Source: JAQUCI01 sp034932685
Lineage (GTDB): Bacteria; Bacillota_I; Bacilli_A; Erysipelotrichales; Erysipelotrichaceae
NCBI GenBank assembly: GCA_034932685.1
Contig: JAYFOM010000039.1
Coordinates: forward strand, 1 to 9,075
Length of the DNA stretch: 9,075 nt
Direction of reading: 5' to 3'
The translations under genes were made by a program, and so were the position numbers. How positions within the stretch are numbered: position 1 is the stretch's first letter; every line of letters starts with the position of its first letter. Shown here piece after piece: positions 1 to 4,587 of the stretch. A model generated the notes under the pieces. That model worked only from the letters and a program-made list of their open reading frames with translations, had not been told where the DNA came from and made no database searches.

Positions 1-1
1 T

Positions 2-172
2 TGTGCTGCCCAGAATATGAAAAAGATGGCATTACTGCTTCATCAAAGCGATAAGATGGCTATCAGTAATCTTTATAAATCTATCAATTCCTTATCTAAA
101 CGACTATATGGTCGTTTTTTTATCAAATTAAAAGTACACCCATTTTATAGAGTGTACTTGTCATCAGTCTGA
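2..172 (+). CDS. C-terminal fragment of an unrecognised protein, possibly a transposase (5' end outside window)
   Basis: This frame is open from the left edge to a TGA at 170-172, giving 56 residues. The first residues (CAAQNMKKMALLL) resemble the C-terminal helix that ends many DDE transposases of the IS1182 type, where an (A)xNxKK(M/L)A motif is common; this is recognition by eye only. The rest (about residues 20-56) is basic and matches nothing I know. An intrinsic terminator at 98-121 lies inside this frame, so the real stop may be elsewhere: frame 1 ends earlier, at a TAA at 52-54. The fragment could therefore be a true gene end, a decayed transposase, or a chance open frame. The sequence to the left of the window would decide. 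Confidence 0.33.
   Translation, partial: CAAQNMKKMALLLHQSDKMAISNLYKSINSLSKRLYGRFFIKLKVHPFYRVYLSSV
98..121 (+). terminator. Intrinsic terminator for the gene entering from the left
   Basis: The arms AAACGAC (98-104) and GTCGTTT (111-117) pair perfectly around a 6-nt loop, and a run of seven T (115-121) follows on the + strand. It probably ends transcription of the gene truncated at the left edge, although it lies inside the frame open to 172. Confidence 0.75.
132..159. repeat. 8-bp inverted repeat between two terminators
   Basis: AAGTACAC (132-139) and GTGTACTT (152-159) are perfect inverted repeats around a 12-nt spacer. No T-run follows, so it is not a standard terminator. It could be an operator or the scar of a mobile element; no function can be assigned. 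Confidence 0.4.
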
Positions 173-197
173 ACAAACCGGTAAACGGTTTGTTTTT
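172..197 (+). terminator. Second intrinsic terminator upstream of the flavodoxin gene
   Basis: The 9-bp arms AACAAACCG (172-180) and CGGTTTGTT (186-194) enclose the loop GTAAA and run into TTTTT (193-197). It lies 51 bp beyond the first terminator and would shield the flavodoxin promoter from read-through. Confidence 0.75.
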
Positions 198-220
198 ATG
201 TGTTTAATAGATAACATAAA

Positions 221-249
221 TTGACATATGTCATTAACTATAATAAGAT
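221..249 (+). promoter_or_regulatory. Flavodoxin promoter with a 12-bp palindrome over the -35
   Basis: TTGACA (221-226) and TAAGAT (244-249) are separated by 17 nt, a sigma-A-like promoter. A perfect TATAAT also occurs at 239-244 but only 12 nt from this -35. The -35 is embedded in the perfect palindrome TGACATATGTCA (222-233), a plausible repressor site. Upstream, TTTATGT (195-201) and ACATAAA (214-220) form another dyad. The expected start near 256 gives a leader of about 43 nt. Confidence 0.55.
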
Positions 250-298
250 TAATTTGTTAGGAATAACTAACATTAACAATTTAGGAAAGGAAAATATC

Positions 299-727
299 AT
301 GAAAAAAATAGCGGTTGTATATTGGAGTGGAACTGGTAATACTGAGGCAATGGCGAATGCTGTAGCAGCAGGAGCGATGGCTGATAATACCGAGGTTTCC
401 TTATATAAAGCAGATGATTTTAATAGTGATCTTGTTGAAAAGTTTGATGCTTTTGCTTTCGGTTGTCCTTCGATGGGAGCTGAGGAGTTAGAAGAGACAA
501 GCTTTGAACCGATGTTTTCAGCGGTTGAGTCATTACTAAGCACTAAGAATGTAGCTTTGTTTGGTTCATTTGGATGGGGTGATGGTGAATGGATGCGCTT
601 GTGGGAACAACGTTGTGCCACAAACGGTATCATCTTAGTGACTGATAGTGTGATTGGTAATGATTATCCTGATGAAAGCGTTGTTGAGGCTTGTAAAACA
701 TTGGGCAAAACCTTGGCTGTACTTTAG
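299..727 (+). CDS. Flavodoxin (short-chain, FMN)
   Basis: This 142-residue protein is a single-domain flavodoxin, a soluble FMN carrier of low-potential electrons that can replace ferredoxin in anaerobes. The N-terminal phosphate-binding loop is WSGTGNTEAM (S10, G11, T12, G13, N14, T15). The 60s loop is GCPSMG (55-60), and the 90s loop is GSFGWGDGEWMR (89-100), which is highly typical of clostridial short-chain flavodoxins and supplies the aromatic residue that stacks on FMN. The length matches the family. The frame is open from 221, but the ATG at 299 is chosen because AGGAAAGGA lies 8 nt upstream and because residue 1 then sits exactly at the family N-terminus. It is monocistronic, with its own promoter and a terminator over its stop codon. 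A redox partner among the iron-sulfur and hydrogenase-like proteins at the other end of the window is possible but not shown. Confidence 0.95.
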   Translation: MKKIAVVYWSGTGNTEAMANAVAAGAMADNTEVSLYKADDFNSDLVEKFDAFAFGCPSMGAEELEETSFEPMFSAVESLLSTKNVALFGSFGWGDGEWMRLWEQRCATNGIILVTDSVIGNDYPDESVVEACKTLGKTLAVL

Positions 728-751
728 ACCTGTATCATTCAGGTCTTTTTT
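726..751 (+). terminator. Flavodoxin terminator, overlapping the 3' end of the convergent gene
   Basis: AGACCTG (726-732) and CAGGTCT (740-746) form a perfect 7-bp stem around a 7-nt loop, followed by six T (746-751). The flavodoxin stop codon (725-727) enters the stem. The last codons of the opposite-strand methyltransferase are also encoded in it. The minus strand shows no T-run after the stem, so it should work in the + direction only. Confidence 0.88.
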
Positions 752-1505
752 GTGCTAAGTAAAGATCGATCGTATCATAGATCGTTATCACATTATTATT
801 TGCTTGAATGATGTTTTTTACTCTTTCTTGAAACTCATGTTTATTTAACATTAAAACATGATCGGAATATGTATTTAATAAAGCAACATAATCAAGAGCG
901 TTTAGTTGTCGCTTTGCGTAATATAATCTCGTTTCAATATTATCAAAATCATTATCACTTAAAAGTTTAACTTGTTGTTGTAGATCAGACTCAAGAAACT
1001 GACGAGGTGCTTTTTTATTGTCGAAGTACTTTCGATATTCTTTTTGTATTGCTTGATGAACAATGTCATTTTCATCACATACAAAGGGATGATTCCAAAA
1101 AAGTGCAACTGTTTGATAAGGCTTAAGAATGTGCTTTATCTTAGTATAGCCAATTTCGGGATTTATCCAATGAAACGCAGTAGCGCTATATACAAGATCA
1201 TAATGATCATTATTTAATGTGGAATTCTCAAAATCATTGTTGATCAATTTGAGATTTTTATATTCCTGAAATTTATTTTGCATAAAAGCACTTAGATTAG
1301 CGCCAGGTTCAATAGCGTCAACTTGAAAATTATTTCCTAGAAAATATGTTGTAGCTATTCCAGTTCCTGCGCCAATTTCAAGTAGTTTAGATCCTGCTTT
1401 TATACCACTATAAGCTATGATATCTTCATATAAAGCTTTTGGGTATTGCGGTCGTAAACGATCATAATCATTCACAAATAAATCAAAGGTGTTTTTCGCT
1501 TCCAT
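735..1505 (-). CDS. Class I SAM-dependent methyltransferase
   Basis: The 256-residue product has a Rossmann-type methyltransferase fold. The N-terminal YDRLRPQYP (14-22) is common in UbiE-like/Methyltransf_11 proteins. Motif I is LLEIGAGTGIAT (E43, G45, G47, G49), the acidic residue ending strand 2 is E66 (DAIEP), the motif near strand 4 is NNDFE (89-93), and FHW follows at 111-113. These show SAM binding; the substrate cannot be inferred. Two starts are possible. The ATG at 1520 has no ribosome binding site, while the ATG at 1505 is preceded by GAAGGAT 6 nt upstream, so 1505 is preferred (the longer form would be 261 residues). The gene is convergent with the flavodoxin gene, with 7 bp between the stop codons, and divergent from the aminotransferase gene. 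No operon partner suggests a pathway. Confidence 0.85.
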   Translation of the reverse strand: MEAKNTFDLFVNDYDRLRPQYPKALYEDIIAYSGIKAGSKLLEIGAGTGIATTYFLGNNFQVDAIEPGANLSAFMQNKFQEYKNLKLINNDFENSTLNNDHYDLVYSATAFHWINPEIGYTKIKHILKPYQTVALFWNHPFVCDENDIVHQAIQKEYRKYFDNKKAPRQFLESDLQQQVKLLSDNDFDNIETRLYYAKRQLNALDYVALLNTYSDHVLMLNKHEFQERVKNIIQANNNVITIYDTIDLYLAQKRPE

Positions 1506-1528
1506 GTTATAATCCTTCATTTGGTATC

Positions 1529-1537
1529 ATTTTACCA
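1529..1537 (-). promoter_or_regulatory. Probable extended -10 promoter of the methyltransferase gene
   Basis: Read on the minus strand, TGGTAAAAT (1537 down to 1529) fits an extended -10 (TGnTAnAAT). No good -35 is visible at the right distance. Transcription would start near 1522, leaving a leader of roughly 17 nt that just holds the ribosome binding site at 1512-1518. Confidence 0.4.
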
Positions 1538-1550
1538 TAAAGTTACCTTT

Positions 1551-1566
1551 AATCGTAAAAACGATT
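1551..1566. repeat. Dyad between divergent promoters
   Basis: AATCGT and ACGATT form perfect 6-bp arms around AAAA. The dyad lies in the shared upstream region of the divergent methyltransferase and aminotransferase genes and touches the candidate -35 at 1565-1570. It could be an operator; no regulator family is recognised. Confidence 0.35.
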
Positions 1567-1593
1567 GACGGATACTAATAGGGTTGTTAAGAT
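1565..1593 (+). promoter_or_regulatory. Candidate aminotransferase promoter
   Basis: TTGACG (1565-1570) and TAAGAT (1588-1593) are spaced 17 nt. The -10 matches the consensus at four of six positions. It lies 25 nt before the start codon at 1619, with AGGAG at 1608-1612. Confidence 0.4.
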
Positions 1594-1618
1594 GAAAAAA
1601 ATGACATAGGAGTGAAGA

Positions 1619-2821
1619 ATGAAAGAAAAAATGATCGATGCCTTTAAAACGGCAAGTGGGGGCTTGTTTAGTGCAGTTGAGAAAGCTGATGTTGGTGATG
1701 CTTACCAAAGAATGGCTGCTGAAAATGTCGCTTTAATGGGTTGGGCTGACCCTTTTATGCCAGATAAGAGTTTACCATCTCATGTTGAAGAAGCACTACT
1801 TGATGCTATTAGACACCAGTCTTCATCACATTATACCGCCCCGATTGGTAATCAATTACTTAAAGAGAAACTTGCTGAGCGTTTAGCTGATTTCAATAAA
1901 TTAAAAGTAAATCCGAACCGTAATATCTTGATAACACCAGGCTCTGATTCTGGTCTTTATTATGCGATGTTACCCTTTATTAAGCCAAATGATGAAGTGA
2001 TCATCTTTACACCAAGTTATCCAAATAATTTTACTAATGTTAAGATCATGGGTGGTAAGATTGTGCCAGTTGAATTAAAAGAAGAAAATGCTTATCAAAT
2101 ATGTGAAGCAGATCTTAAAGCTAAAGTTACACCAAAAACTAAAATGGTAGTTATTACCCATCCAAACAACCCAACAACGACCGTATTTAATCGAAAATCA
2201 TTAATGATCTTACGTGATGTGATCATTGAAAATGACTTAATACTTGTATGTGATCAAGCCTTTGAGGATTTTTGTTTTGAAAATGAATTTATAACGCCTG
2301 CATCTTTACCAGACATGTTTAAAAACACGATATCTGTTTTCTCAATATCGAAGGGAATGGGTTTAAGTGGCTTGCGAGTAGGGTATATTGTTTGTGATGA
2401 TGTTATTATGGATAGTCTTTACGCTAACGCCGTTTCAGTAATTGGCGCAACCAATACAGCTTCACAATTTGCGACGATAGCTGCATTATCTGACATGTCG
2501 TTTATGGCTAAGTTCGCTAAAGCATATGATAATAGACGTCACAAAGCGTATGAGATCATCAATAGTATTCCCAATGTTTCAATGTTATTACCTGAATCGG
2601 GATTTCTAGCTTGGGTTAATGTTAGTAAAATTGGTTCATCAAGTGAAATTGTAAGTTATCTTGTGAAAGAAGCTAAGGTAGCTGTTAATGATGGTATAAA
2701 TTACGGACTTGGTGGCGATGGTCATCTTAGGATTGTTCTTGGTGTATATGAGGATGATCAAAAGGTTATCGATGCTTTATATCGAATCAAAGATGCGCTT
2801 ATAAAGTGGCAAAAAAAATAA
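1619..2821 (+). CDS. PLP-dependent aminotransferase, class I/II
   Basis: This 400-residue protein is a fold-type I aminotransferase of the aspartate/aromatic type, moving an amino group between an amino acid and a 2-oxo acid by way of pyridoxal phosphate. Visible landmarks are the substrate-side segment SSSHYTAPIGN, the HPNNPTT motif with the pyridine-ring contact N184, the cofactor-binding D212 in VCDQAFEDF, the Schiff-base K245 in SISKGMGLSGLRVGY with phosphate-binding R253, and the C-terminal carboxylate-binding R371 in HLRIVLG. The length is normal for the family. The ATG at 1619 has AGGAG 6 nt upstream. Substrate specificity cannot be read from these motifs; aspartate, aromatic and branched-chain activities are all possible. 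The gene stands alone, and the first convincing + strand terminator is 230 bp downstream, inside the convergent Abi gene. Confidence 0.93.
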   Translation: MKEKMIDAFKTASGGLFSAVEKADVGDAYQRMAAENVALMGWADPFMPDKSLPSHVEEALLDAIRHQSSSHYTAPIGNQLLKEKLAERLADFNKLKVNPNRNILITPGSDSGLYYAMLPFIKPNDEVIIFTPSYPNNFTNVKIMGGKIVPVELKEENAYQICEADLKAKVTPKTKMVVITHPNNPTTTVFNRKSLMILRDVIIENDLILVCDQAFEDFCFENEFITPASLPDMFKNTISVFSISKGMGLSGLRVGYIVCDDVIMDSLYANAVSVIGATNTASQFATIAALSDMSFMAKFAKAYDNRRHKAYEIINSIPNVSMLLPESGFLAWVNVSKIGSSSEIVSYLVKEAKVAVNDGINYGLGGDGHLRIVLGVYEDDQKVIDALYRIKDALIKWQKK

Positions 2822-3030
2822 ATATCACGTGCAGTCATGATGGAATATTGATAGTAGGATCATTAATTTTTATGTATTGTACTTTCTAGTATATAATTTG
2901 AATTACAAATTAACATGCCATTTCATGGTAAACTATTATTTAGCATGTTTTGTACAGATAATTGTAATATATTACCAAATTATGCTACGTTATTGACAAC
3001 AATTATATTTAATGTTAGCATTATAACGAA
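2822..3030. other. Intergenic region, no gene, several dyads
   Basis: No coding sequence is seen. The region holds TAATTTG/CAAATTA (2894-2900/2906-2912), AACATGC/GCATGTT (2912-2918/2943-2949) enclosing the small dyads CCAT/ATGG and TAAA/TTTA, and the 12-bp palindrome GTAATATATTAC (2964-2975) flanked by ATAATT/AATTAT. None is a clear intrinsic terminator on either strand. Composition is as AT-rich as the Abi gene beside it, so it may have arrived with that gene. Confidence 0.45.
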
Positions 3031-4029
3031 TCAGGGCATATAGATGTCCGAAGAGATGATATCATCTCTTTTTTTTATCAATTCGAGTATTTCACAATAT
3101 ATCTCAACAATATTGTTATTATCATTATTTTTGAATATTGGGAAATTGTCTAATAAATCTTCAATTGATAAATCCATAAATTTAACAGAGTATACTTGGA
3201 TTCTATTAATTCCTAAACGAATTTTACTTTTAGGTTTGCTTCTAATAAACTCATACAAGGGTTCATAATGATTAATTATGTTTCTAAGTTCTTTAATAAT
3301 ACTTAAATCCTGTTCAAACTTAAATATTGTATCTTTGTTGATTGGATCACCTAGACTTTGGTTAATATATGTTAATATTCTATTTTTTAAATCTTTTCCT
3401 AACATTTGATAAATTGAAACAAGATCTCCTAATGAAAGAGTATGTACAACAAGCCAAAATGGAATAGGTTTATTGCCTACAATATATTTATGAAACAGAT
3501 TGTTTTTTTTCTTTTTCCCGTCATTTATATCTGCTATATTAATTAGCAGGTTTTTACGATATTCTTGTGTTTTTTCATTAGCTTTGATTGTTCTTTTTAA
3601 ACCTTTATCGTAAGTGATTTTATAATCATTAAATCCCAGCGCCATAAAATCATCAATTTTTTTATCAAGATTACTAAACACTTCTATGTAGGAAGTAGCT
3701 GTTTTATCACCAATAGAATTCATTTTCTCCGAAATAACGAAGGCAAAAGCTCCTTTTATTCTTCTCTCAAAAACACCAATATGATAATTCAACTCACTAG
3801 CAACCAAATCATCAAAAGTAGCTAGTTTATAATAGTCTGCGATTGAAACTTCAGCATTATACGTATGAATGTCGTTATCTACACTAGTGTAAAAGAACTT
3901 TTTATAAGGATTTATTAATGAGGCATAGGGTCTTTCGTATAATATCTTTTCTATAATGTTTTCATCAACAATGTTCTTATTATTTATAAGATGTAGTTTT
4001 TGCTCATGTAAAGTTTTAAATTTCTTCAT
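3031..4029 (-). CDS. Abi_2-family (AbiD/AbiF-like) HEPN protein, putative phage-defence factor
   Basis: The 332-residue product looks like an Abi_2 family protein, a group that includes the lactococcal abortive-infection proteins AbiD and AbiF and belongs to the HEPN superfamily. Supporting segments are the central PIPFWLVVHTLSLGDLVSIY, matching the family's P-x-W...(F/S)G-x-(L/I)-x-x-(L/I)-Y pattern, and RNIINHYEPL, which fits the Rx4H motif of HEPN domains with R249, N250 and H254. Family knowledge suggests RNase activity triggered by phage infection; that is inferred here. The N-terminal half is lysine-, asparagine- and isoleucine-rich and shows no other motif. The start at 4029 has AAGGGA a few bases upstream. 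Sampled 60-base stretches have about 20-25% G+C against 45-50% in sampled adhE stretches, and the gene lies downstream of the 3' end of a tRNA gene. Both suggest horizontal acquisition. No integrase or toxin-antitoxin partner is present. Confidence 0.8.
   Translation of the reverse strand: MKKFKTLHEQKLHLINNKNIVDENIIEKILYERPYASLINPYKKFFYTSVDNDIHTYNAEVSIADYYKLATFDDLVASELNYHIGVFERRIKGAFAFVISEKMNSIGDKTATSYIEVFSNLDKKIDDFMALGFNDYKITYDKGLKRTIKANEKTQEYRKNLLINIADINDGKKKKNNLFHKYIVGNKPIPFWLVVHTLSLGDLVSIYQMLGKDLKNRILTYINQSLGDPINKDTIFKFEQDLSIIKELRNIINHYEPLYEFIRSKPKSKIRLGINRIQVYSVKFMDLSIEDLLDNFPIFKNNDNNNIVEIYCEILELIKKRDDIISSDIYMP
3051..3076 (+). terminator. Palindromic + strand terminator inside the 3' end of the Abi gene
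   Basis: A perfect 20-bp palindrome (3051-3070; arms AAGAGATGAT/ATCATCTCTT) is followed by a run of eight T (3069-3076). As RNA it can fold into an 8-bp stem with a 4-nt loop and a U-tail. It would end transcripts coming from the aminotransferase gene and lies within the last codons of the opposing Abi gene. Confidence 0.7.
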
Positions 4030-4091
4030 GGTATCCCTTCAATTTATTGTATTGTTTGATTGTTAAAAAGAAAAAAATTAGAATATTATTA

Positions 4092-4100
4092 ATTATATCA
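4092..4100 (-). promoter_or_regulatory. Candidate Abi promoter (extended -10)
   Basis: On the minus strand TGATATAAT (4100 down to 4092) is a perfect extended -10 (TGnTATAAT), 62 nt before the start codon. No good -35 accompanies it. In such AT-rich DNA chance matches are frequent, so support is moderate. Confidence 0.4.
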
Positions 4101-4212
4101 GATAATAGAAATGAGATAGATTAAATGGATTGAATTGTGAATTTAAGTTTTATAAAAAAGAAAATACAGTCATAATTATTATAAATAGATGACTAATAAC
4201 ACAGTAGAGAAT

Positions 4213-4241
4213 AAAAAAGCCTGACACAACTGTATCAAGCC
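4213..4241 (-). terminator. Intrinsic terminator of tRNA-Leu
   Basis: On the minus strand GGCTTGATAC, loop AGTT, then GTGTCAGGCT form a 10-bp stem with three G-U pairs, running into TTTTTT (4218-4213). It starts 15 nt beyond the CCA end of the tRNA gene. Confidence 0.85.
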
Positions 4242-4255
4242 TCTTCAAATTCAAA

Positions 4256-4340
4256 TGGTGCGGGTGACAGGGGTCGAACCTGCATGCCTTGCGGCGTTAG
4301 ATCCTAAGTCTAGTGCGTCTGCCAATTTCGCCACACCCGC
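4256..4340 (-). tRNA. tRNA-Leu (anticodon UAG)
   Basis: The 85-nt gene has a 7-bp acceptor stem GCGGGTG/CACCCGC and an encoded ACCA end (4256-4259). It also has a D-arm with TTGG, a long variable arm (GCC-GCAA-GGC) typical of class II tRNAs, and the T-loop TTCGACC. The anticodon loop is CTTAGGA, giving anticodon UAG (4306-4304), which reads CUN leucine codons. The outermost anticodon-stem pair (27-43) is C-A, a mismatch, while the other four pairs are Watson-Crick. The gene has its own promoter and terminator. Confidence 0.96.
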
Positions 4341-4352
4341 ATATGCTTGTTT

Positions 4353-4381
4353 ATTATAACAAGCATGAAATTAGTTTTCAA
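4353..4381 (-). promoter_or_regulatory. tRNA-Leu promoter
   Basis: On the minus strand TTGAAA (4381-4376), a 17-nt spacer and TATAAT (4358-4353) form a strong promoter 12 nt before the tRNA. The -10 lies mostly in the loop of an inverted repeat, ATGCTTGTT (4343-4351) and AACAAGCAT (4358-4366). Confidence 0.75.
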
Positions 4382-4391
4382 TCTTTATTGC

Positions 4392-4429
4392 TAAAAATGT
4401 ATGATAAATAAAAAAATCATACATTTTTA
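4392..4429. repeat. 14-bp perfect inverted repeat between tRNA-Leu and rex
   Basis: TAAAAATGTATGAT (4392-4405) and ATCATACATTTTTA (4416-4429) are perfect inverted repeats around a 10-nt A-rich loop. It lies between the divergent tRNA and rex promoters. The stem has only three G-C pairs and no extended T-run follows, so it is a poor intrinsic terminator. An operator or insulating structure is possible. Confidence 0.6.
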
Positions 4430-4432
4430 AGC

Positions 4433-4486
4433 TGTAAGCGCTTATTAAAAATAGTAAGCGCTTTTATTTTTATCTAAGCGTTTTCA
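4433..4486. repeat. Three TAAGCGYTT boxes at exact 20-bp spacing (cre-like)
   Basis: TGTAAGCGCTTATT (4433), AGTAAGCGCTTTTA (4453) and TCTAAGCGTTTTCA (4473) repeat a common TAAGCGYTT core every 20 bp. The first contains the perfect palindrome TAAGCGCTTA. Each resembles the CcpA cre consensus TGWAANCGNTNWCA with one to a few mismatches, so catabolite control of the rex-adhE operon is the simplest reading. The equal spacing, near two helical turns, puts all three boxes on about the same DNA face just upstream of the promoter, and would also suit another cooperative regulator. Confidence 0.55.
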
Positions 4487-4500
4487 AGTTTAAATATTAC

Positions 4501-4518
4501 TTGTGAAAATATTGACAA
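4501..4518. promoter_or_regulatory. rex: Rex operator overlapping the -35
   Basis: TTGTGAAAATATTGACAA is an 18-bp dyad with seven of nine pairs symmetric and closely matches the known Rex consensus (TTGTGAAATATTTCACAA type). It covers the -35 of the rex promoter, so bound Rex would block RNA polymerase. This fits autoregulation and NADH-dependent derepression of the operon. Confidence 0.75.
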
Positions 4519-4540
4519 GTGTTATTGACGTCTATATAAT
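4512..4540 (+). promoter_or_regulatory. rex-adhE operon promoter
   Basis: TTGACA (4512-4517) and TATAAT (4535-4540) are both perfect sigma-A hexamers with the ideal 17-nt spacer. Transcription should start near 4547, giving a leader of about 41 nt that contains the hairpin at 4554-4574. A promoter this strong implies high expression when Rex is released. Confidence 0.85.
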
Positions 4541-4553
4541 GACCATTGTAAGT

Positions 4554-4574
4554 ATCGATATAAAATATATCGAT
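4554..4574 (+). repeat. Perfect leader hairpin just before the rex ribosome binding site
   Basis: ATCGATATA (4554-4562) and TATATCGAT (4566-4574) are perfect 9-bp arms around AAA. The structure fills most of the predicted 5' leader and ends one base before the ribosome binding site (GGAAAGGA, 4576-4583). It could stabilise the mRNA 5' end, modulate translation, or be a downstream operator as DNA. Confidence 0.55.
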
Positions 4575-4587
4575 TGGAAAGGATGGC

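Noticed and set aside
195..249. Rex site at the flavodoxin promoter
   Set aside because: The dyads there lack the TTGTGA/TCACAA-type half-sites that the rex promoter shows.
238..633. Open frame on the minus strand opposite the flavodoxin gene
   Set aside because: It is a shadow of an unambiguous flavodoxin, has no ribosome binding site and encodes no recognisable motif.
2993..2998. TTGACA as a possible + strand promoter in the gap before the Abi gene
   Set aside because: No acceptable -10 lies 16-18 nt downstream, and no + strand gene follows.
2822..3030. Attachment-site copy of the tRNA-Leu 3' end flanking the Abi gene
   Set aside because: I looked for a repeat of the tRNA 3' sequence (such as CACCCGCACCA or its complement) beyond the Abi gene and found none. 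Integration at the tRNA is therefore unproven.
3044..3268. + strand open frame opposite the Abi C-terminus
   Set aside because: It is a hydrophobic-looking shadow of an AT-rich gene, has no proper ribosome binding site, and the terminator at 3051-3076 lies at its start.
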